From NCBI GenBank assembly GCA_900768525.1, contig CAAGDF010000081.1, positions 1-26,556 of the forward strand: 26,556 nt of DNA, given 5' to 3'. This DNA comes from Clostridia bacterium. GTDB lineage: Bacteria > Bacillota > Clostridia > Christensenellales > Borkfalkiaceae. The notes under the pieces are model-generated. The model made no database searches. It was not told the DNA's origin and saw only the letters and a list, made by a program, of their open reading frames with translations. The number at the start of each line of letters is the position of its first letter. Position 1 is the stretch's first letter. Positions 1 through 9,819 of this stretch are shown here, piece by piece. A program made the position numbers and the translations under genes.

Positions 1-3000
1 TATGCCGCCGATTTACCCGAAACCGTCGGGCTGAACGCAAAAGTATACGTTCCCGCTGCGAGTGTTATCACAAACATTCTGGCAAGCGGCAGGGAAGAAT
101 GTTCGGTTACCGTCAAAAAGGACGGAAAAGTTGTCGGCGATTACGAGAAAATCGACGGAGATTTTTATTTTAAAGTGACCGAAATCGGCGTTTACGAGAT
201 AGAATATTCGGGCAAGAAATCGGGCGAATACAATAAAGAAATCAAGCATATTACGGCAGACGACGGTATTCTTGCCGTAAATATCGACGATATTCCCGAT
301 AGTTTTGCCGTCGGCTCAACCTATGAATTCCCGTCGGCCGAGTTTTATCTCGGCGACGAAACTGCCGTCGTTACGGCTAAGATAATAACGCCGTACGGCG
401 AACAAAAAAGCGGGAAAATAACTTTTTCCGAAGTCGGAAAATATACGCTGGACTATACCGCCGTCTTAGGCGAAGAGAATTGCAATTACAGCAAAGATAT
501 TTTTGTTAAGCATAAGATTACCGACGATTTCGATACCGACGCAAATTATTCTTCGATGAAATCGAATAACGAGACCGTCGGCGTAAAACTTACGTTAACA
601 GACAATAAAACCATAACTTACGGCAAAACCATCGATTTGTCCGAATACACGTTTAACGATAGAACCAACAATGGTAAAACGCTCCTCGAGGTGAGTTTTG
701 ATCCTAAAAACATAGGCTCTGCGGATCTCGATTCGTTTTTCGTCGTGCTGACCGATAAATACGATTCAACCAATTATATATCGGTAAGGCTGAAATATCT
801 TTCTTATACGCCGATGGCTTCGTTTATGCGCGCAAGGGCGGCGAATCAGACCGCATGGGTAGGATATTATTACGATTTCTTTTCGACCGCAAGAAGAGCG
901 GACGCGGCAACGACGCATGAAGAGGGTGGTTTTGTCTGTTCGGGAAGTTTCACTCACTCGATAGATAATTACGACTTTGACTTTATGTCAATGAAACTTT
1001 TCTTCGATTACGAAACGAAATGTCTGTACTCGCAACCGATATGGCTTACGGGGCATGACAATCTTAACGGTCATCCCGAATATAACTCGCGGCTTGTGCC
1101 ATGGCTCGTTTACGATTTCGACAGTACCGATACCGAGCTTAGCGCGGGCAACAGACCGTGGAACGGTTTTACCACGGGCGAGGTTATTTTAAGCATTTAT
1201 GCGAAAGGCGCAAGCAGCGGTGCGGACGTATTTATGCTTACCGTAGACGGCGAAAAATTGTCAAATCCGTTATTTGACGACAACCAAGCACCGATCATAA
1301 CCGTGGACGTGGACGAAAACGCCGTTCCTTTTGCAAAAGTCGGCAGTCCGTATAAAATCTTCGATTACACCGCGACCGATGCCGATTCAAAAATTACCGA
1401 TAAAGGCGTAGTCGTTATCAACGACGCGTCGGGCAAAACAGCCGAAACAAACGCCGACGGCACGTTTACGCCGTTGGAAGGCACTTACACGTTCCTGTAT
1501 TACGCGGTTGACGCGTTCGGGCACAGGGCGGAAAAGAAAATCAAAGTGACGGCGAAGAGAAATATCGACGAGCCAAGCCTTTCGGTTAGTTCGGATATGC
1601 CGTCGCAGACAAAGTACGGCGAAACCGTAACTATTGCCGATTACGAAATAACGAACGTCGGCGCGGGGGCGGCTACCGTAACGATAGACGTAAAATGCGG
1701 CAACGAAAGCATACCCGTCGTAAACGGAAAATTTGAATGTAAAGGCGCGGTCGGCATCTATACCGTAACTTACACGATAACCGATTATATCGGTCAATCG
1801 GGCAAGGTAAGAAAAAGAATAAACGTTACGCGTTCGGAAGAACTCGGCGTTAACGAAGAAAGTATAAATTTACCCAAAGCGTTTATTCATGGCGATAAAT
1901 TCGTTTTCGATAATTATACGGCGGTTTATTACGACGCAAATCTCAACGAGATTATCGTTCCCGCAACAATTACGGTAGTTGACGGAAACGGCACGATGAC
2001 GATCGGACAGGACGGAGTTTATTCTCCGAAGGCAACGGGAAGCAGGAGTTACGCGACCGTGACCGTTTCTTTCAGCCGCGACGGACTGAAAAAGACGATC
2101 GCGCGCGATATTCCCATTCGGACTGCTAAAAACGGCGACGGATATATCGCAAATTATTTCGTGACGAATAACGCATCCGTTTCGATGAACAGTAACGGGT
2201 TAACGTTTACGGCCGACGGCGGCGAAGAGATGAGTTTTTCCTTCGTTCGCCAGATATTTGCCGAAGAGGCAACATTCCGTTTTATTGCGGAAACAAGTCG
2301 TTTTAACGCGCAATCGTTTAACGTTGTTCTTTCCGATAAGCGAGACGGACTGCAAAAAATCGTATTAACGTTTACCAAGGCGGGTAAGCTGTGGTATTGT
2401 TCGCTTAACGGCTGCGAAAAAGCGTTGACTTATGCCGATGCGGACGGATATCTGCAAATCAATTATAACAATGCGAATAAGACGGTTACCGATGCAAACG
2501 GTTCGGTGATAGGCGTTGCCGAAAAGACCTCGGGCGGTGCGGAATTTGTCGGTTTTGCAAGCGGGTATATGTATCTCGATTGCAACGTTACGGGAATTTC
2601 TTCAACAACCGAAATCGGTATTCGTACCATAAACAATCAGACCATAAACAGCGTCAAGAGGGATATGCAAAAGCCGTATATCAAGGCTGTCGGTGCATAC
2701 GACGGAAGAGTACCCGTCGGCGAAGAGATAAAACTCGGCTCTGTAATCGCTTATGACGTATTAAGTCCGCTCGGAGATGTAACCGTAAGCGTTAAACTCG
2801 GAGAGAAAACGTTCATTACCGAAAAAACGCTCAAAGAGGGCGAAACTTTTAAAGTGAACGAATGCGGGAAATATAGAATTGCATTCAAAGTTGCCGATAA
2901 AAACGGTAATTCCGCAACCGATTACGTCGATTTCTCGGTATATGATCCCGTTAAGCCGACGTTGGAATTTGATAAAGCCCTTGAGGGCGAAGTGAAAGTC

Positions 3001-3216
3001 GGCAAAGCGTTGAAACTGCCGGGGTACACGGTGAAAGACAATCAGAAAGACAAGGTTGTCGTCAAAATTTACGTTATCTCGCCCGACGGCGTAAGTGAAA
3101 CGGTCAACGGCGGAGAGTATACTTTCGGCAAAAAAGGAACGTACACCGTGGTTTATATGGCGGCTGATCCCAATAACAATTTCGTTATATACAGATTTGT
3201 CGTCAAAGCTGTATGA
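1..3216 (+). CDS. Large multi-domain Ig-like/jelly-roll surface protein, 5' end outside window
   Basis: The frame is open from base 1, so the gene begins upstream; 1071 codons are visible, ending at TGA 3214-3216. Residues below count from the first codon in the window. About 1-170 is Ig-like beta sandwich. About 171-426 looks like a concanavalin/LamG-type jelly roll rich in Tyr, Phe and Trp. About 427-705 holds three Ig-like repeats of the type ending in 'GTYTFLYYAVDAFGH'. About 706-885 is a second jelly-roll-like segment, and 886-1071 two more Ig-like repeats. There is no LPXTG motif or transmembrane segment at the C terminus, so any anchor (probably a lipobox, as in its neighbours) lies upstream. 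No catalytic motif was recognised. A role in glycan binding or display at the surface is inferred from domain type and context only. The next gene starts 14 bases after the stop, so they are probably co-transcribed. Confidence 0.85.
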   Translation, partial: YAADLPETVGLNAKVYVPAASVITNILASGREECSVTVKKDGKVVGDYEKIDGDFYFKVTEIGVYEIEYSGKKSGEYNKEIKHITADDGILAVNIDDIPDSFAVGSTYEFPSAEFYLGDETAVVTAKIITPYGEQKSGKITFSEVGKYTLDYTAVLGEENCNYSKDIFVKHKITDDFDTDANYSSMKSNNETVGVKLTLTDNKTITYGKTIDLSEYTFNDRTNNGKTLLEVSFDPKNIGSADLDSFFVVLTDKYDSTNYISVRLKYLSYTPMASFMRARAANQTAWVGYYYDFFSTARRADAATTHEEGGFVCSGSFTHSIDNYDFDFMSMKLFFDYETKCLYSQPIWLTGHDNLNGHPEYNSRLVPWLVYDFDSTDTELSAGNRPWNGFTTGEVILSIYAKGASSGADVFMLTVDGEKLSNPLFDDNQAPIITVDVDENAVPFAKVGSPYKIFDYTATDADSKITDKGVVVINDASGKTAETNADGTFTPLEGTYTFLYYAVDAFGHRAEKKIKVTAKRNIDEPSLSVSSDMPSQTKYGETVTIADYEITNVGAGAATVTIDVKCGNESIPVVNGKFECKGAVGIYTVTYTITDYIGQSGKVRKRINVTRSEELGVNEESINLPKAFIHGDKFVFDNYTAVYYDANLNEIIVPATITVVDGNGTMTIGQDGVYSPKATGSRSYATVTVSFSRDGLKKTIARDIPIRTAKNGDGYIANYFVTNNASVSMNSNGLTFTADGGEEMSFSFVRQIFAEEATFRFIAETSRFNAQSFNVVLSDKRDGLQKIVLTFTKAGKLWYCSLNGCEKALTYADADGYLQINYNNANKTVTDANGSVIGVAEKTSGGAEFVGFASGYMYLDCNVTGISSTTEIGIRTINNQTINSVKRDMQKPYIKAVGAYDGRVPVGEEIKLGSVIAYDVLSPLGDVTVSVKLGEKTFITEKTLKEGETFKVNECGKYRIAFKVADKNGNSATDYVDFSVYDPVKPTLEFDKALEGEVKVGKALKLPGYTVKDNQKDKVVVKIYVISPDGVSETVNGGEYTFGKKGTYTVVYMAADPNNNFVIYRFVVKAV

Positions 3217-3230
3217 CGCGGAGGAAAAAG

Positions 3231-5204
3231 ATGAAAAAGATTTTATGTATGGTTATCGCGATTTGTCTTTCTTTTCTCGCAATGTCCTGCAACGGTTGTA
3301 AAAAACAAGACGACAGCAGCGGCGGCGGGAATACGGATAACGGCGAAACGATTATAAATAAAACGGATATAAAAATAGTAGACAATCGGAAAACCGATTA
3401 TAAAATTATTATTCCGCAAAATTCAAGCTCGCATATCAACACCGCCGCGGCGGAACTTGTCGGTTTCGTCAAAGAGGCGACGGGAGCCGAACTCGCTATC
3501 GAAACCGACGGCGAAAACTTTTCCGAGGAAACGAAAGCCGTTTCGCTCGGTAAAACCACTTTTTTTGCGGGTAGCGGACTGAAACTGACGGAGGAACTCG
3601 GTGAAACGGGCTACGTCATGAAACGCAAGGGCAACGCTCTTTTAATCAATGCGAAAGACGATAACGGCGTTATAAGCGCGGTATACGATATGCTCGGCGT
3701 TGCTCTCGGTCTTGAGTTTTACAGTTACGACGAATATACGCTTAACAAATCGAACGATATGTATCTGTACGATTTCGACGTTGAATTTGTTCCGAGTACC
3801 GATATGCGCGATATTATGATGCGTTCGCTGACTACGCAGTATCGTCAGCGCATGCGCTTATACACGGGCAAAGGTTTAGGGCACTGGATAACGTTTGCGC
3901 ATACTGTTACGGGCGCAAGTTCGGCAAAATCCATGGGTAACGATCTGTACGGGTTTTTGCCGTACAGCGTTTACGGAGAGGCTCATAAAGACTGGTACGA
4001 CGCAACCCATACGCAGGTTTGTTACAGCAATGCCGAAATGCGTGCGGAAATGGTAGAGCAGATTAAACTTCGCATAATCAAGAACCCCGACGGCAAATAT
4101 CTGATGATCGGGCACGAGGATAACTTCGATATGTGCGAATGCGATGACTGTGTGCGAGAAAGGGCTTTATACGGCGGTTACGGCGGGCAGGAACTTAATT
4201 TTACCAACCTCGTATCGCAGGAAGTCGACGCATGGCTTGCGGATAATTACCCCGAAAGAGAAATATTTTACGTCTTTTTTGCCTATCAGACCTCGCAAGA
4301 ACCTCCCGTGAAAAAGGAAACGGTCGGAGGAAAGGAAGTTGCCGTAAAAGATGAAAACGGCAAAAGCATTCCGTATTACGAAAATTTGAAAATTCGCAAA
4401 AACGTAATGGTAATGTATTGCCCGATCGATTCCGATTTCAGCAAAGGTTTTTCCAAAACCGAAAACGGAACGCAATACTCGCAGCTTAAAGGCTGGAGCG
4501 ATTTGTTTTCCAAGCAGGGGCTTCACAATAACATTATCGTCTGGGGTTACAGTCTTGCCGTATATAACTACTTTATTCCTCTTTACAATTTCGGCACGTA
4601 CAGCAACCATTACAGATTTTATGAAGAATGCGGTGTGCATTATATAGACGATCAGGCATACGCCTCTTCGGGTATACCGTGTTTCGAGGCGATGCAGATT
4701 TATATTCAGTCCAAACTGATGTACGACACCTCGCTCAATTATAACGATCTTGCGTATGATTTTATTTCGCATTATTACGGCGAAGCAGCTGAAACGTTCA
4801 AAGAATATTTCGACTTTTTCCGTTCGTATTACGAATATCTTGCCGAGACGCAAAACATAACGGGCAGCATATGGCAGGAGATGGGCAAAGAAGATTACTG
4901 GCCGACCGAGGTCGTTGAAAAACTTATGGCTTATCTCGATAAATGCCTTAGCGATATCGAACCGTTAAAGGCTAAAAATCCCGATCGTTGGCAAGTTCTT
5001 AACGACAGACTGAGAAGAGAAAGACTTACGCCGATATACCTTATGTTTACCCTTCATATGAACGAGTTGTCGAAAGATAAGCAAATCGAATATCTTGCGG
5101 ATATGAAGTATTACACCAAAAAGTACGAAATACTCGAAACGAGAGAGTCCGCCCGCGATATAGACACGCTTTTAGAAACGTGGGAAAGACAAATCGGAGG
5201 TTGA
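3231..5204 (+). CDS. DUF4838 domain lipoprotein, probable surface glycoside-hydrolase-like protein
   Basis: The 657-residue product starts at ATG 3231, seven bases after a GAGG ribosome site; an in-frame ATG at 3213 overlaps the previous stop but lacks a ribosome site. The signal peptide ends in a lipobox LAMSC (Cys20), so it should be a membrane-anchored lipoprotein. About 35-175 resembles the alpha/beta domain that precedes the barrel in GH20/GH67-type enzymes ('AAAELVGFVKEATGAEL'). From about 190 it matches DUF4838 as I know the family, including a GHED motif at 294-297 followed by the typical cysteine cluster C302-x-C304-x2-C307. DUF4838 proteins resemble alpha-glucuronidase/hexosaminidase folds, but the reaction is not established, so the substrate cannot be named. 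It sits between two surface lipoproteins. Its last codons supply the ribosome site of the next gene. Confidence 0.85.
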   Translation: MKKILCMVIAICLSFLAMSCNGCKKQDDSSGGGNTDNGETIINKTDIKIVDNRKTDYKIIIPQNSSSHINTAAAELVGFVKEATGAELAIETDGENFSEETKAVSLGKTTFFAGSGLKLTEELGETGYVMKRKGNALLINAKDDNGVISAVYDMLGVALGLEFYSYDEYTLNKSNDMYLYDFDVEFVPSTDMRDIMMRSLTTQYRQRMRLYTGKGLGHWITFAHTVTGASSAKSMGNDLYGFLPYSVYGEAHKDWYDATHTQVCYSNAEMRAEMVEQIKLRIIKNPDGKYLMIGHEDNFDMCECDDCVRERALYGGYGGQELNFTNLVSQEVDAWLADNYPEREIFYVFFAYQTSQEPPVKKETVGGKEVAVKDENGKSIPYYENLKIRKNVMVMYCPIDSDFSKGFSKTENGTQYSQLKGWSDLFSKQGLHNNIIVWGYSLAVYNYFIPLYNFGTYSNHYRFYEECGVHYIDDQAYASSGIPCFEAMQIYIQSKLMYDTSLNYNDLAYDFISHYYGEAAETFKEYFDFFRSYYEYLAETQNITGSIWQEMGKEDYWPTEVVEKLMAYLDKCLSDIEPLKAKNPDRWQVLNDRLRRERLTPIYLMFTLHMNELSKDKQIEYLADMKYYTKKYEILETRESARDIDTLLETWERQIGG

Positions 5205-5205
5205 T

Positions 5206-6594
5206 ATGAAGAATATAAAGAAAGTCGCTGTATTTTGTTTGATTCTCGTGCTTTCGGCTGCGGCGATAACGGCTATAACGCTGTCCGCCTGCAAAAAGAA
5301 TAATCAAAACTCTTCTTCGTCCGGGCAGCAAGAACCTCTGACTATAAGCGAAAAGGCTATAGAGCTTTTCGAGGACGAGGTTTATACGTTGACGGCGACA
5401 ACCGAGTCCGGCGAAAGCGTGAAATGGTCTGTAAGCAACGCAAAAGTCGTGTCGGTGTCGGCGAAAGGGCTGGTTATCGCAAAATCAGTCGGCGAAGCCG
5501 TTGTTTACGCAAAAGCGGGCGACACTACGAAAGAATGTAAAGTCAAAGTCGTTAAAGATACGGGTTCTGCGGTTATAGAATTTGAAAAAAACGTTATAAA
5601 CCTTTCGGTTGCGACGGGTGCGGAAAAAATCGTCGGCAGCGTTACGATTAACGGGAAAAAGTCCGCTCTTGACAAAAACAACGCTACGTTCGCCGTCGAT
5701 AACGATAAAATCGCAAAAGTGTCCGCGGACGGAACAATAACGCCGATAACGCCGGGCAGCACGTTCGTTTTCGTAACTTCGGGCAAAAAGACAAAAGTAA
5801 TTTCGGTTGAAGTTTATACGATGCTTATAGCGACTGCGGAAGATTGGAACGCTATGCTGAGCGCGGACGGCGATCTGACTGCACGTTATCTTGTAGTAAG
5901 CGATATAGACTTTACGGGCGTTGAGTATGTTGTGAAAAGCGAAAACACGGGCGACGTTTATCTTGCAAAAAGTTTTGCGGGATATCTTAACGGCGACGGA
6001 CATTCGGTAAAAAATATAACAATGCCGTCGGCTGTTTCCGAGCAATCGTTGTTCGGAACGATTGTCGGAGCACAAATAGAAAACATATCTTTCGAGAATG
6101 TGCGTTTTACCGCCGTTGCAAACGGGCTTGCGGTGAGAATGATGCACCATTATAACGAGGTTGACGATGACGGCAACACCATTTCCGGTGAGATGACGAT
6201 TGCTTATAACGTTTTAAAGAACATTGCCTTGGATTTCGTTTATGACTATAACGGAATTAAAGGAATCTGCGGCGGTTATTACGGCGGCGGGTTAGAAAAC
6301 GTGTTCCTCAATATGCGTATGTCGGACGGAAAAAGTTTTAACAAATCGGCTGATTACGCATTTACGGATGAATTCTTTCTTTGGCGAAGCAATAACTATA
6401 TCAATAATTTTATAGTGCTTGCGGAGCAGGGTGAGGTAAGCCTTGACTGGCATGTCAATATCGGCTCGCTGGACGTCGGCAAGGAAACGATTTTTGTTTG
6501 CGGAAACAAAATGGAAGCGTGCTATCAGGCAAGAACTATTTTTGATCCCGTAGTATGGTCGGTTGTCCCCGGCGAACTGCCGAAATTAAAATAA
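5206..6594 (+). CDS. Big_2 lipoprotein with C-terminal GLUG/beta-helix-like region
   Basis: The 462-residue product starts one base after the DUF4838 stop, using GGAGG at 5196-5200 inside that gene, so the two are translationally close-coupled. A lipobox LSAC places lipidation at Cys29, followed by a Ser/Asn-rich linker. About 45-117 is a bacterial Ig-like Big_2 domain ('VKWSVSNAKVVSVSAKGLV'). About 120-206 is a second, more divergent Ig-like domain. About 207-462 begins with an AEDWNAM segment, a DIDFTG motif and 'LNGDGHSVKNI', the pattern seen at the start of GLUG-type right-handed beta-helix regions in surface proteins. No catalytic residues were recognised. A binding or scaffolding role on the cell surface is inferred. 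Confidence 0.85.
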   Translation: MKNIKKVAVFCLILVLSAAAITAITLSACKKNNQNSSSSGQQEPLTISEKAIELFEDEVYTLTATTESGESVKWSVSNAKVVSVSAKGLVIAKSVGEAVVYAKAGDTTKECKVKVVKDTGSAVIEFEKNVINLSVATGAEKIVGSVTINGKKSALDKNNATFAVDNDKIAKVSADGTITPITPGSTFVFVTSGKKTKVISVEVYTMLIATAEDWNAMLSADGDLTARYLVVSDIDFTGVEYVVKSENTGDVYLAKSFAGYLNGDGHSVKNITMPSAVSEQSLFGTIVGAQIENISFENVRFTAVANGLAVRMMHHYNEVDDDGNTISGEMTIAYNVLKNIALDFVYDYNGIKGICGGYYGGGLENVFLNMRMSDGKSFNKSADYAFTDEFFLWRSNNYINNFIVLAEQGEVSLDWHVNIGSLDVGKETIFVCGNKMEACYQARTIFDPVVWSVVPGELPKLK

Positions 6595-6603
6595 TGAAAA
6601 AAA

Positions 6604-6616
6604 CTGTCTTTGACAG
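6604..6616 (+). other. Small hairpin between lipoprotein genes
   Basis: CTGTC-TTT-GACAG forms a 5-bp stem with a 3-base loop in the 40-base gap before the cadherin-repeat lipoprotein. It has no downstream T run, so it is not a + strand terminator; an A run lies on its left. It could influence mRNA processing or stability, but nothing in the sequence proves this. Confidence 0.3.
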
Positions 6617-6634
6617 ATGGTAATAGGAGGAAAT

Positions 6635-9600
6635 ATGAAAAATTTCAAACTGAAAAGTATGCTGATTCTGCTTGCTTTGGTGTTTTCGACGGTGATGTTT
6701 GCATCGTGTTTCGATACCGATCCCGAACAAGCGAACCTCAATCTTGCGGAATTAAAAGCAAACGACGTTGTGCTGACGCTTTCCGACGGCACATATTCGC
6801 ACGAGGTCGATTACGAGGTAGACAAACTCATGCTTTCGGCTACAGCAGAGGCTAAAAATGCAAGCGTTGAGGGCGTTGGCGAAAAGGCATTGGAGGTCGG
6901 TTCTAATTCTTTCGTCGTAACCGTTAAAGTTGCCGAAGAATCTAAGAATTATACCGTAATCGTTACGCGTAAATCGCCCGATCTCGGTCTTAAAGAGGTT
7001 AAAATCGGCGATAACGTTCTTACTGCGGGCAATGACGGCGTTTACGTTTATAACGTTGAAAACTCCGTCGACTCTATAGAACTTATCGCAACGGCTGTTA
7101 AATCGTACGCAACGGTAGCGGGCGCGGGCGAGAAAACTCTTGCCGTAGGCGAAAACACGTTTACGCTTAGCGTGAAAGCGGGCGAGCAGTCTGAAAATTA
7201 TACCGTAAAGGTAATTCGCGCCGCCGCGGAACTCGGACTTAGCGAAGTCAAAATCGGCGACGAAGTTCTTACCGCTTTAAGCGACGGAACGTATAAGTAT
7301 ACCGTAGCCAATACGGTAACCGAAATCACGCTTACCGCGGTAGCCGTAAACGCAAACGCAACGGTAGCGGGCGCGGGCGTTAAGCAAAATCTCGTCGTGG
7401 GCGAAAACAGATTTGAAATCACTGTTTCGGCAGGCGAAGAAAACAAGACTTATACCGTAATCGTCGTTCGCGAAAAGAGTAGCGTGAACACCATCGCCGA
7501 AGTAAAGGTTAACGGAAGCGTTGTAAATTATGACGACGGCGAAAACGCATATCTCGTAACCGTAAACGACAAAAACGCAAATATTGTCGTAACTCTCACA
7601 AGCGCGGTATCGTCCTATGTAATCGATCCCACGACGGGCGCGCTTACCGAAGGCGAAAACGAATTTACCATAACCGTTACAGCCGAAAACGGAGCAACCG
7701 CCGCTTATATGCTTATAATCGAACTCGTGTTGCCCACTTACAACGTTTCTTATAGCGGCAATATCGAAGGGGCCGTCGTCAGCGAAGGCTTTACTTATAA
7801 GCATGGCTCGGCTCAAACTCTCAACATAACCCTTGCCGAAAAATACACGCAGTCTTACGGCAAAATGAGCGTAAGTTACAAGGTAGGCGACGGCGAAGAA
7901 AAGAACGCAATGCTTGACGGTAATTTCGGGTTTACCGTTCCCGCCGAAGAAGCTACAGGCAACATTACGGTAATCGTCAAAGGTATTGAAATAAACGTTT
8001 ATACCATAACGTATCATAAAGACGGGCAGACCGTTACGGAAAAGGTTGAGTACGGCGCAAACGCTACAAAATGCGAAATAACGCCGAATACCGAAACGAA
8101 AGAAGTTCTCGACGGTTATACTTACAGCCATTACGAAAGATGGGTAACAGAAGAAAACGGCATCGCAGTTGCAACTTTTGAAAACGTAACCAAGGACATG
8201 GATGTTTATTATAAAGACGACGTGCTTGTTCGCAGCGAAGTTGCTTATTACGCTCCGATGGGCGGTGCTATAACTTATTACACCATTCAACAAATGAACC
8301 GATACGTTGTAGGGAACGAGAACGGCGACGTCGAATTTAAGGTTCTTATCAAATCGCTTGCAACGGACGGTCAGCAGGAAGAATCAGGTAAAACGTCCTT
8401 CGTTATTTACGGAACGGCAACCTGGAGTGCGGTTAACGAACTCGGCGTTTCCGTTCTTGAGCAGTATCTCAATAAATGGTTTACTGTAAAAGCTACCGCC
8501 GCCGATAAAAAGGTTACGGTTTATAACCCCGACGGAATGGTTGCCGCTGAAAAGGTATTCGAGGCTTACGCCGCAAATACGATTTCCCTTGCTGTGCATG
8601 CCGACGTTGCCGTTGCAGCCGTAAATCCCGTAGTACCCGAAATTTGCACGGTTACTTATCTTGATGAAAACGGCGACGAGCTTTACAACGAAAAAGTTAT
8701 CAAAGGTTCCGCGTCCGCTTACGAATACTCCAAAGCCGACGAAGATATGGGTAACGGATATACAAAGAGTTATAAAAATATCAAGTGGCTCGACAGTTCC
8801 GACAATATAGCCGATTTGAACAACGTTACCGCAAATGTTTCGGTAAAACTCGCTTACGACGTTTATGTTATTAAGAATTCGGTCGTTGCAAAAACCGATA
8901 CAAAACTTACGGAAATCAATAAATTCGCGGTTGTCGGTAAAGACGGAAAAATTACATTCAGAGTACGCATAAACGAAACCGGTTGGGCAGGCTTTAACAT
9001 TATCGCCGCAGGTGGTTATTTAGGTATTTCGGGCGGCGTTTCGGCAAGTTCCGTATGGTATGTCGTAACGATAGACACCGCAACAGGCGAAATAAAGGTA
9101 ACTACCGAGGACGGTGCAATAAAAGGTCTTGATACAAAAAATTACACAAATATGGCGACAAGCCTTTCGGATATTAAACTCAGTTTGTCCGACGGTAATT
9201 TCGACCTTGCTGCCGTAAATCCCGACATTATAAACGTGGAATTTTACGATGTGGATAAAACTACATTGTTGAAAACCGAATGGATAATGAGAGGCAGCGT
9301 AAACTACGTTCATACTTTTGAATCCGACAGTGAAGGCTATATCAAGACAATCGATACATGGTCGCCTTTTGAAAACAGCGAAAATAAGGTTTACGCTGCG
9401 AAAGTCGGTTACATGCGAAATCAAAGCGTTTTTGGTCAGGATGTAGCTCTTCTCACAACGAATAAACATGCAAATGTAGGAGCGGACGGCAAAATAACAT
9501 TCAAAGTAAGAATTGCTCAAACGGGATGGACTGCCTTTAACGTGGTTTTAGGTAACGGAAGTTATGTCGGCGTGACGGGCGGATTATCGTGCAACGGAAC

Positions 9601-9772
9601 CGACTGGTTGACTGTAACTATAGACGTATCGAACGGCGGTATCGTTATCGAAAACGAAAACGGAACGGCGTTAGGGCTTGATATGGGTAAACATAAGGAC
9701 GAAGCAACGGCAATAGAGAACATAGCCGTAAATGTAAGCAGCGCAACTTATGATATTTATGTAGTCGAATAA
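6635..9772 (+). CDS. Lipoprotein with four cadherin-like repeats and three linker-plus-sandwich units
   Basis: Start ATG 6635 is chosen because a perfect AGGAGG lies just upstream at 6625-6630; an earlier in-frame start at 6617 would add six residues and has no site. The product is 1045 residues, with lipobox FASC at Cys25. Four cadherin-like beta-sandwich repeats (PF12733 type) follow at about 35-118, 119-201, 202-286 and 287-366. Repeats 2 and 3 both carry 'ATVAGAG' and 'EVKIGD', a sign of recent duplication. After a short spacer, three tandem units at about 455-669, 670-865 and 866-1045 each have an InlB-like linker ('VTYLDENGDELYNEKV') and a sandwich with the pattern DGKITF-V-RI-TGW-FN; the first copy is the most divergent. 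No enzyme motif was seen. Adhesion or glycan binding is the likely role, by inference. Confidence 0.85.
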   Translation: MKNFKLKSMLILLALVFSTVMFASCFDTDPEQANLNLAELKANDVVLTLSDGTYSHEVDYEVDKLMLSATAEAKNASVEGVGEKALEVGSNSFVVTVKVAEESKNYTVIVTRKSPDLGLKEVKIGDNVLTAGNDGVYVYNVENSVDSIELIATAVKSYATVAGAGEKTLAVGENTFTLSVKAGEQSENYTVKVIRAAAELGLSEVKIGDEVLTALSDGTYKYTVANTVTEITLTAVAVNANATVAGAGVKQNLVVGENRFEITVSAGEENKTYTVIVVREKSSVNTIAEVKVNGSVVNYDDGENAYLVTVNDKNANIVVTLTSAVSSYVIDPTTGALTEGENEFTITVTAENGATAAYMLIIELVLPTYNVSYSGNIEGAVVSEGFTYKHGSAQTLNITLAEKYTQSYGKMSVSYKVGDGEEKNAMLDGNFGFTVPAEEATGNITVIVKGIEINVYTITYHKDGQTVTEKVEYGANATKCEITPNTETKEVLDGYTYSHYERWVTEENGIAVATFENVTKDMDVYYKDDVLVRSEVAYYAPMGGAITYYTIQQMNRYVVGNENGDVEFKVLIKSLATDGQQEESGKTSFVIYGTATWSAVNELGVSVLEQYLNKWFTVKATAADKKVTVYNPDGMVAAEKVFEAYAANTISLAVHADVAVAAVNPVVPEICTVTYLDENGDELYNEKVIKGSASAYEYSKADEDMGNGYTKSYKNIKWLDSSDNIADLNNVTANVSVKLAYDVYVIKNSVVAKTDTKLTEINKFAVVGKDGKITFRVRINETGWAGFNIIAAGGYLGISGGVSASSVWYVVTIDTATGEIKVTTEDGAIKGLDTKNYTNMATSLSDIKLSLSDGNFDLAAVNPDIINVEFYDVDKTTLLKTEWIMRGSVNYVHTFESDSEGYIKTIDTWSPFENSENKVYAAKVGYMRNQSVFGQDVALLTTNKHANVGADGKITFKVRIAQTGWTAFNVVLGNGSYVGVTGGLSCNGTDWLTVTIDVSNGGIVIENENGTALGLDMGKHKDEATAIENIAVNVSSATYDIYVVE

Positions 9773-9784
9773 AATATTACGAAT

Positions 9785-9819
9785 GGGCGGGAGCGGCTCT
9801 CCCGCCCGAATTTTAATTT
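9785..9819 (+). terminator. Strong hairpin, probable intrinsic terminator or attenuator
   Basis: GGGCGGGAG (9785-9793) pairs perfectly with CTCCCGCCC (9799-9807) around a 5-base loop, followed by a T-rich but interrupted stretch (GAATTTTAATTT). It lies 12 bases after the stop of the cadherin-repeat lipoprotein and ends only 12 bases before the first possible GH1 start codon. It therefore either ends the upstream transcript or reduces the amount reaching the GH1 gene. Confidence 0.7.

Noticed and set aside
3213..3230. ATG 3213 as the start of the DUF4838 gene, overlapping the previous stop.
   Set aside because: A GAGG site sits right before ATG 3231, and the later start gives a clean lipoprotein signal peptide.
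7277..8293. Long open frame on the minus strand (338 codons) inside the cadherin-repeat lipoprotein.
   Set aside because: It lies antisense to a well supported gene, has no ribosome site or recognisable domain, and follows from the codon bias of the repeats. The other long antisense frames (for example 4167-4853, 12844-13716, 14531-15292) were rejected likewise.
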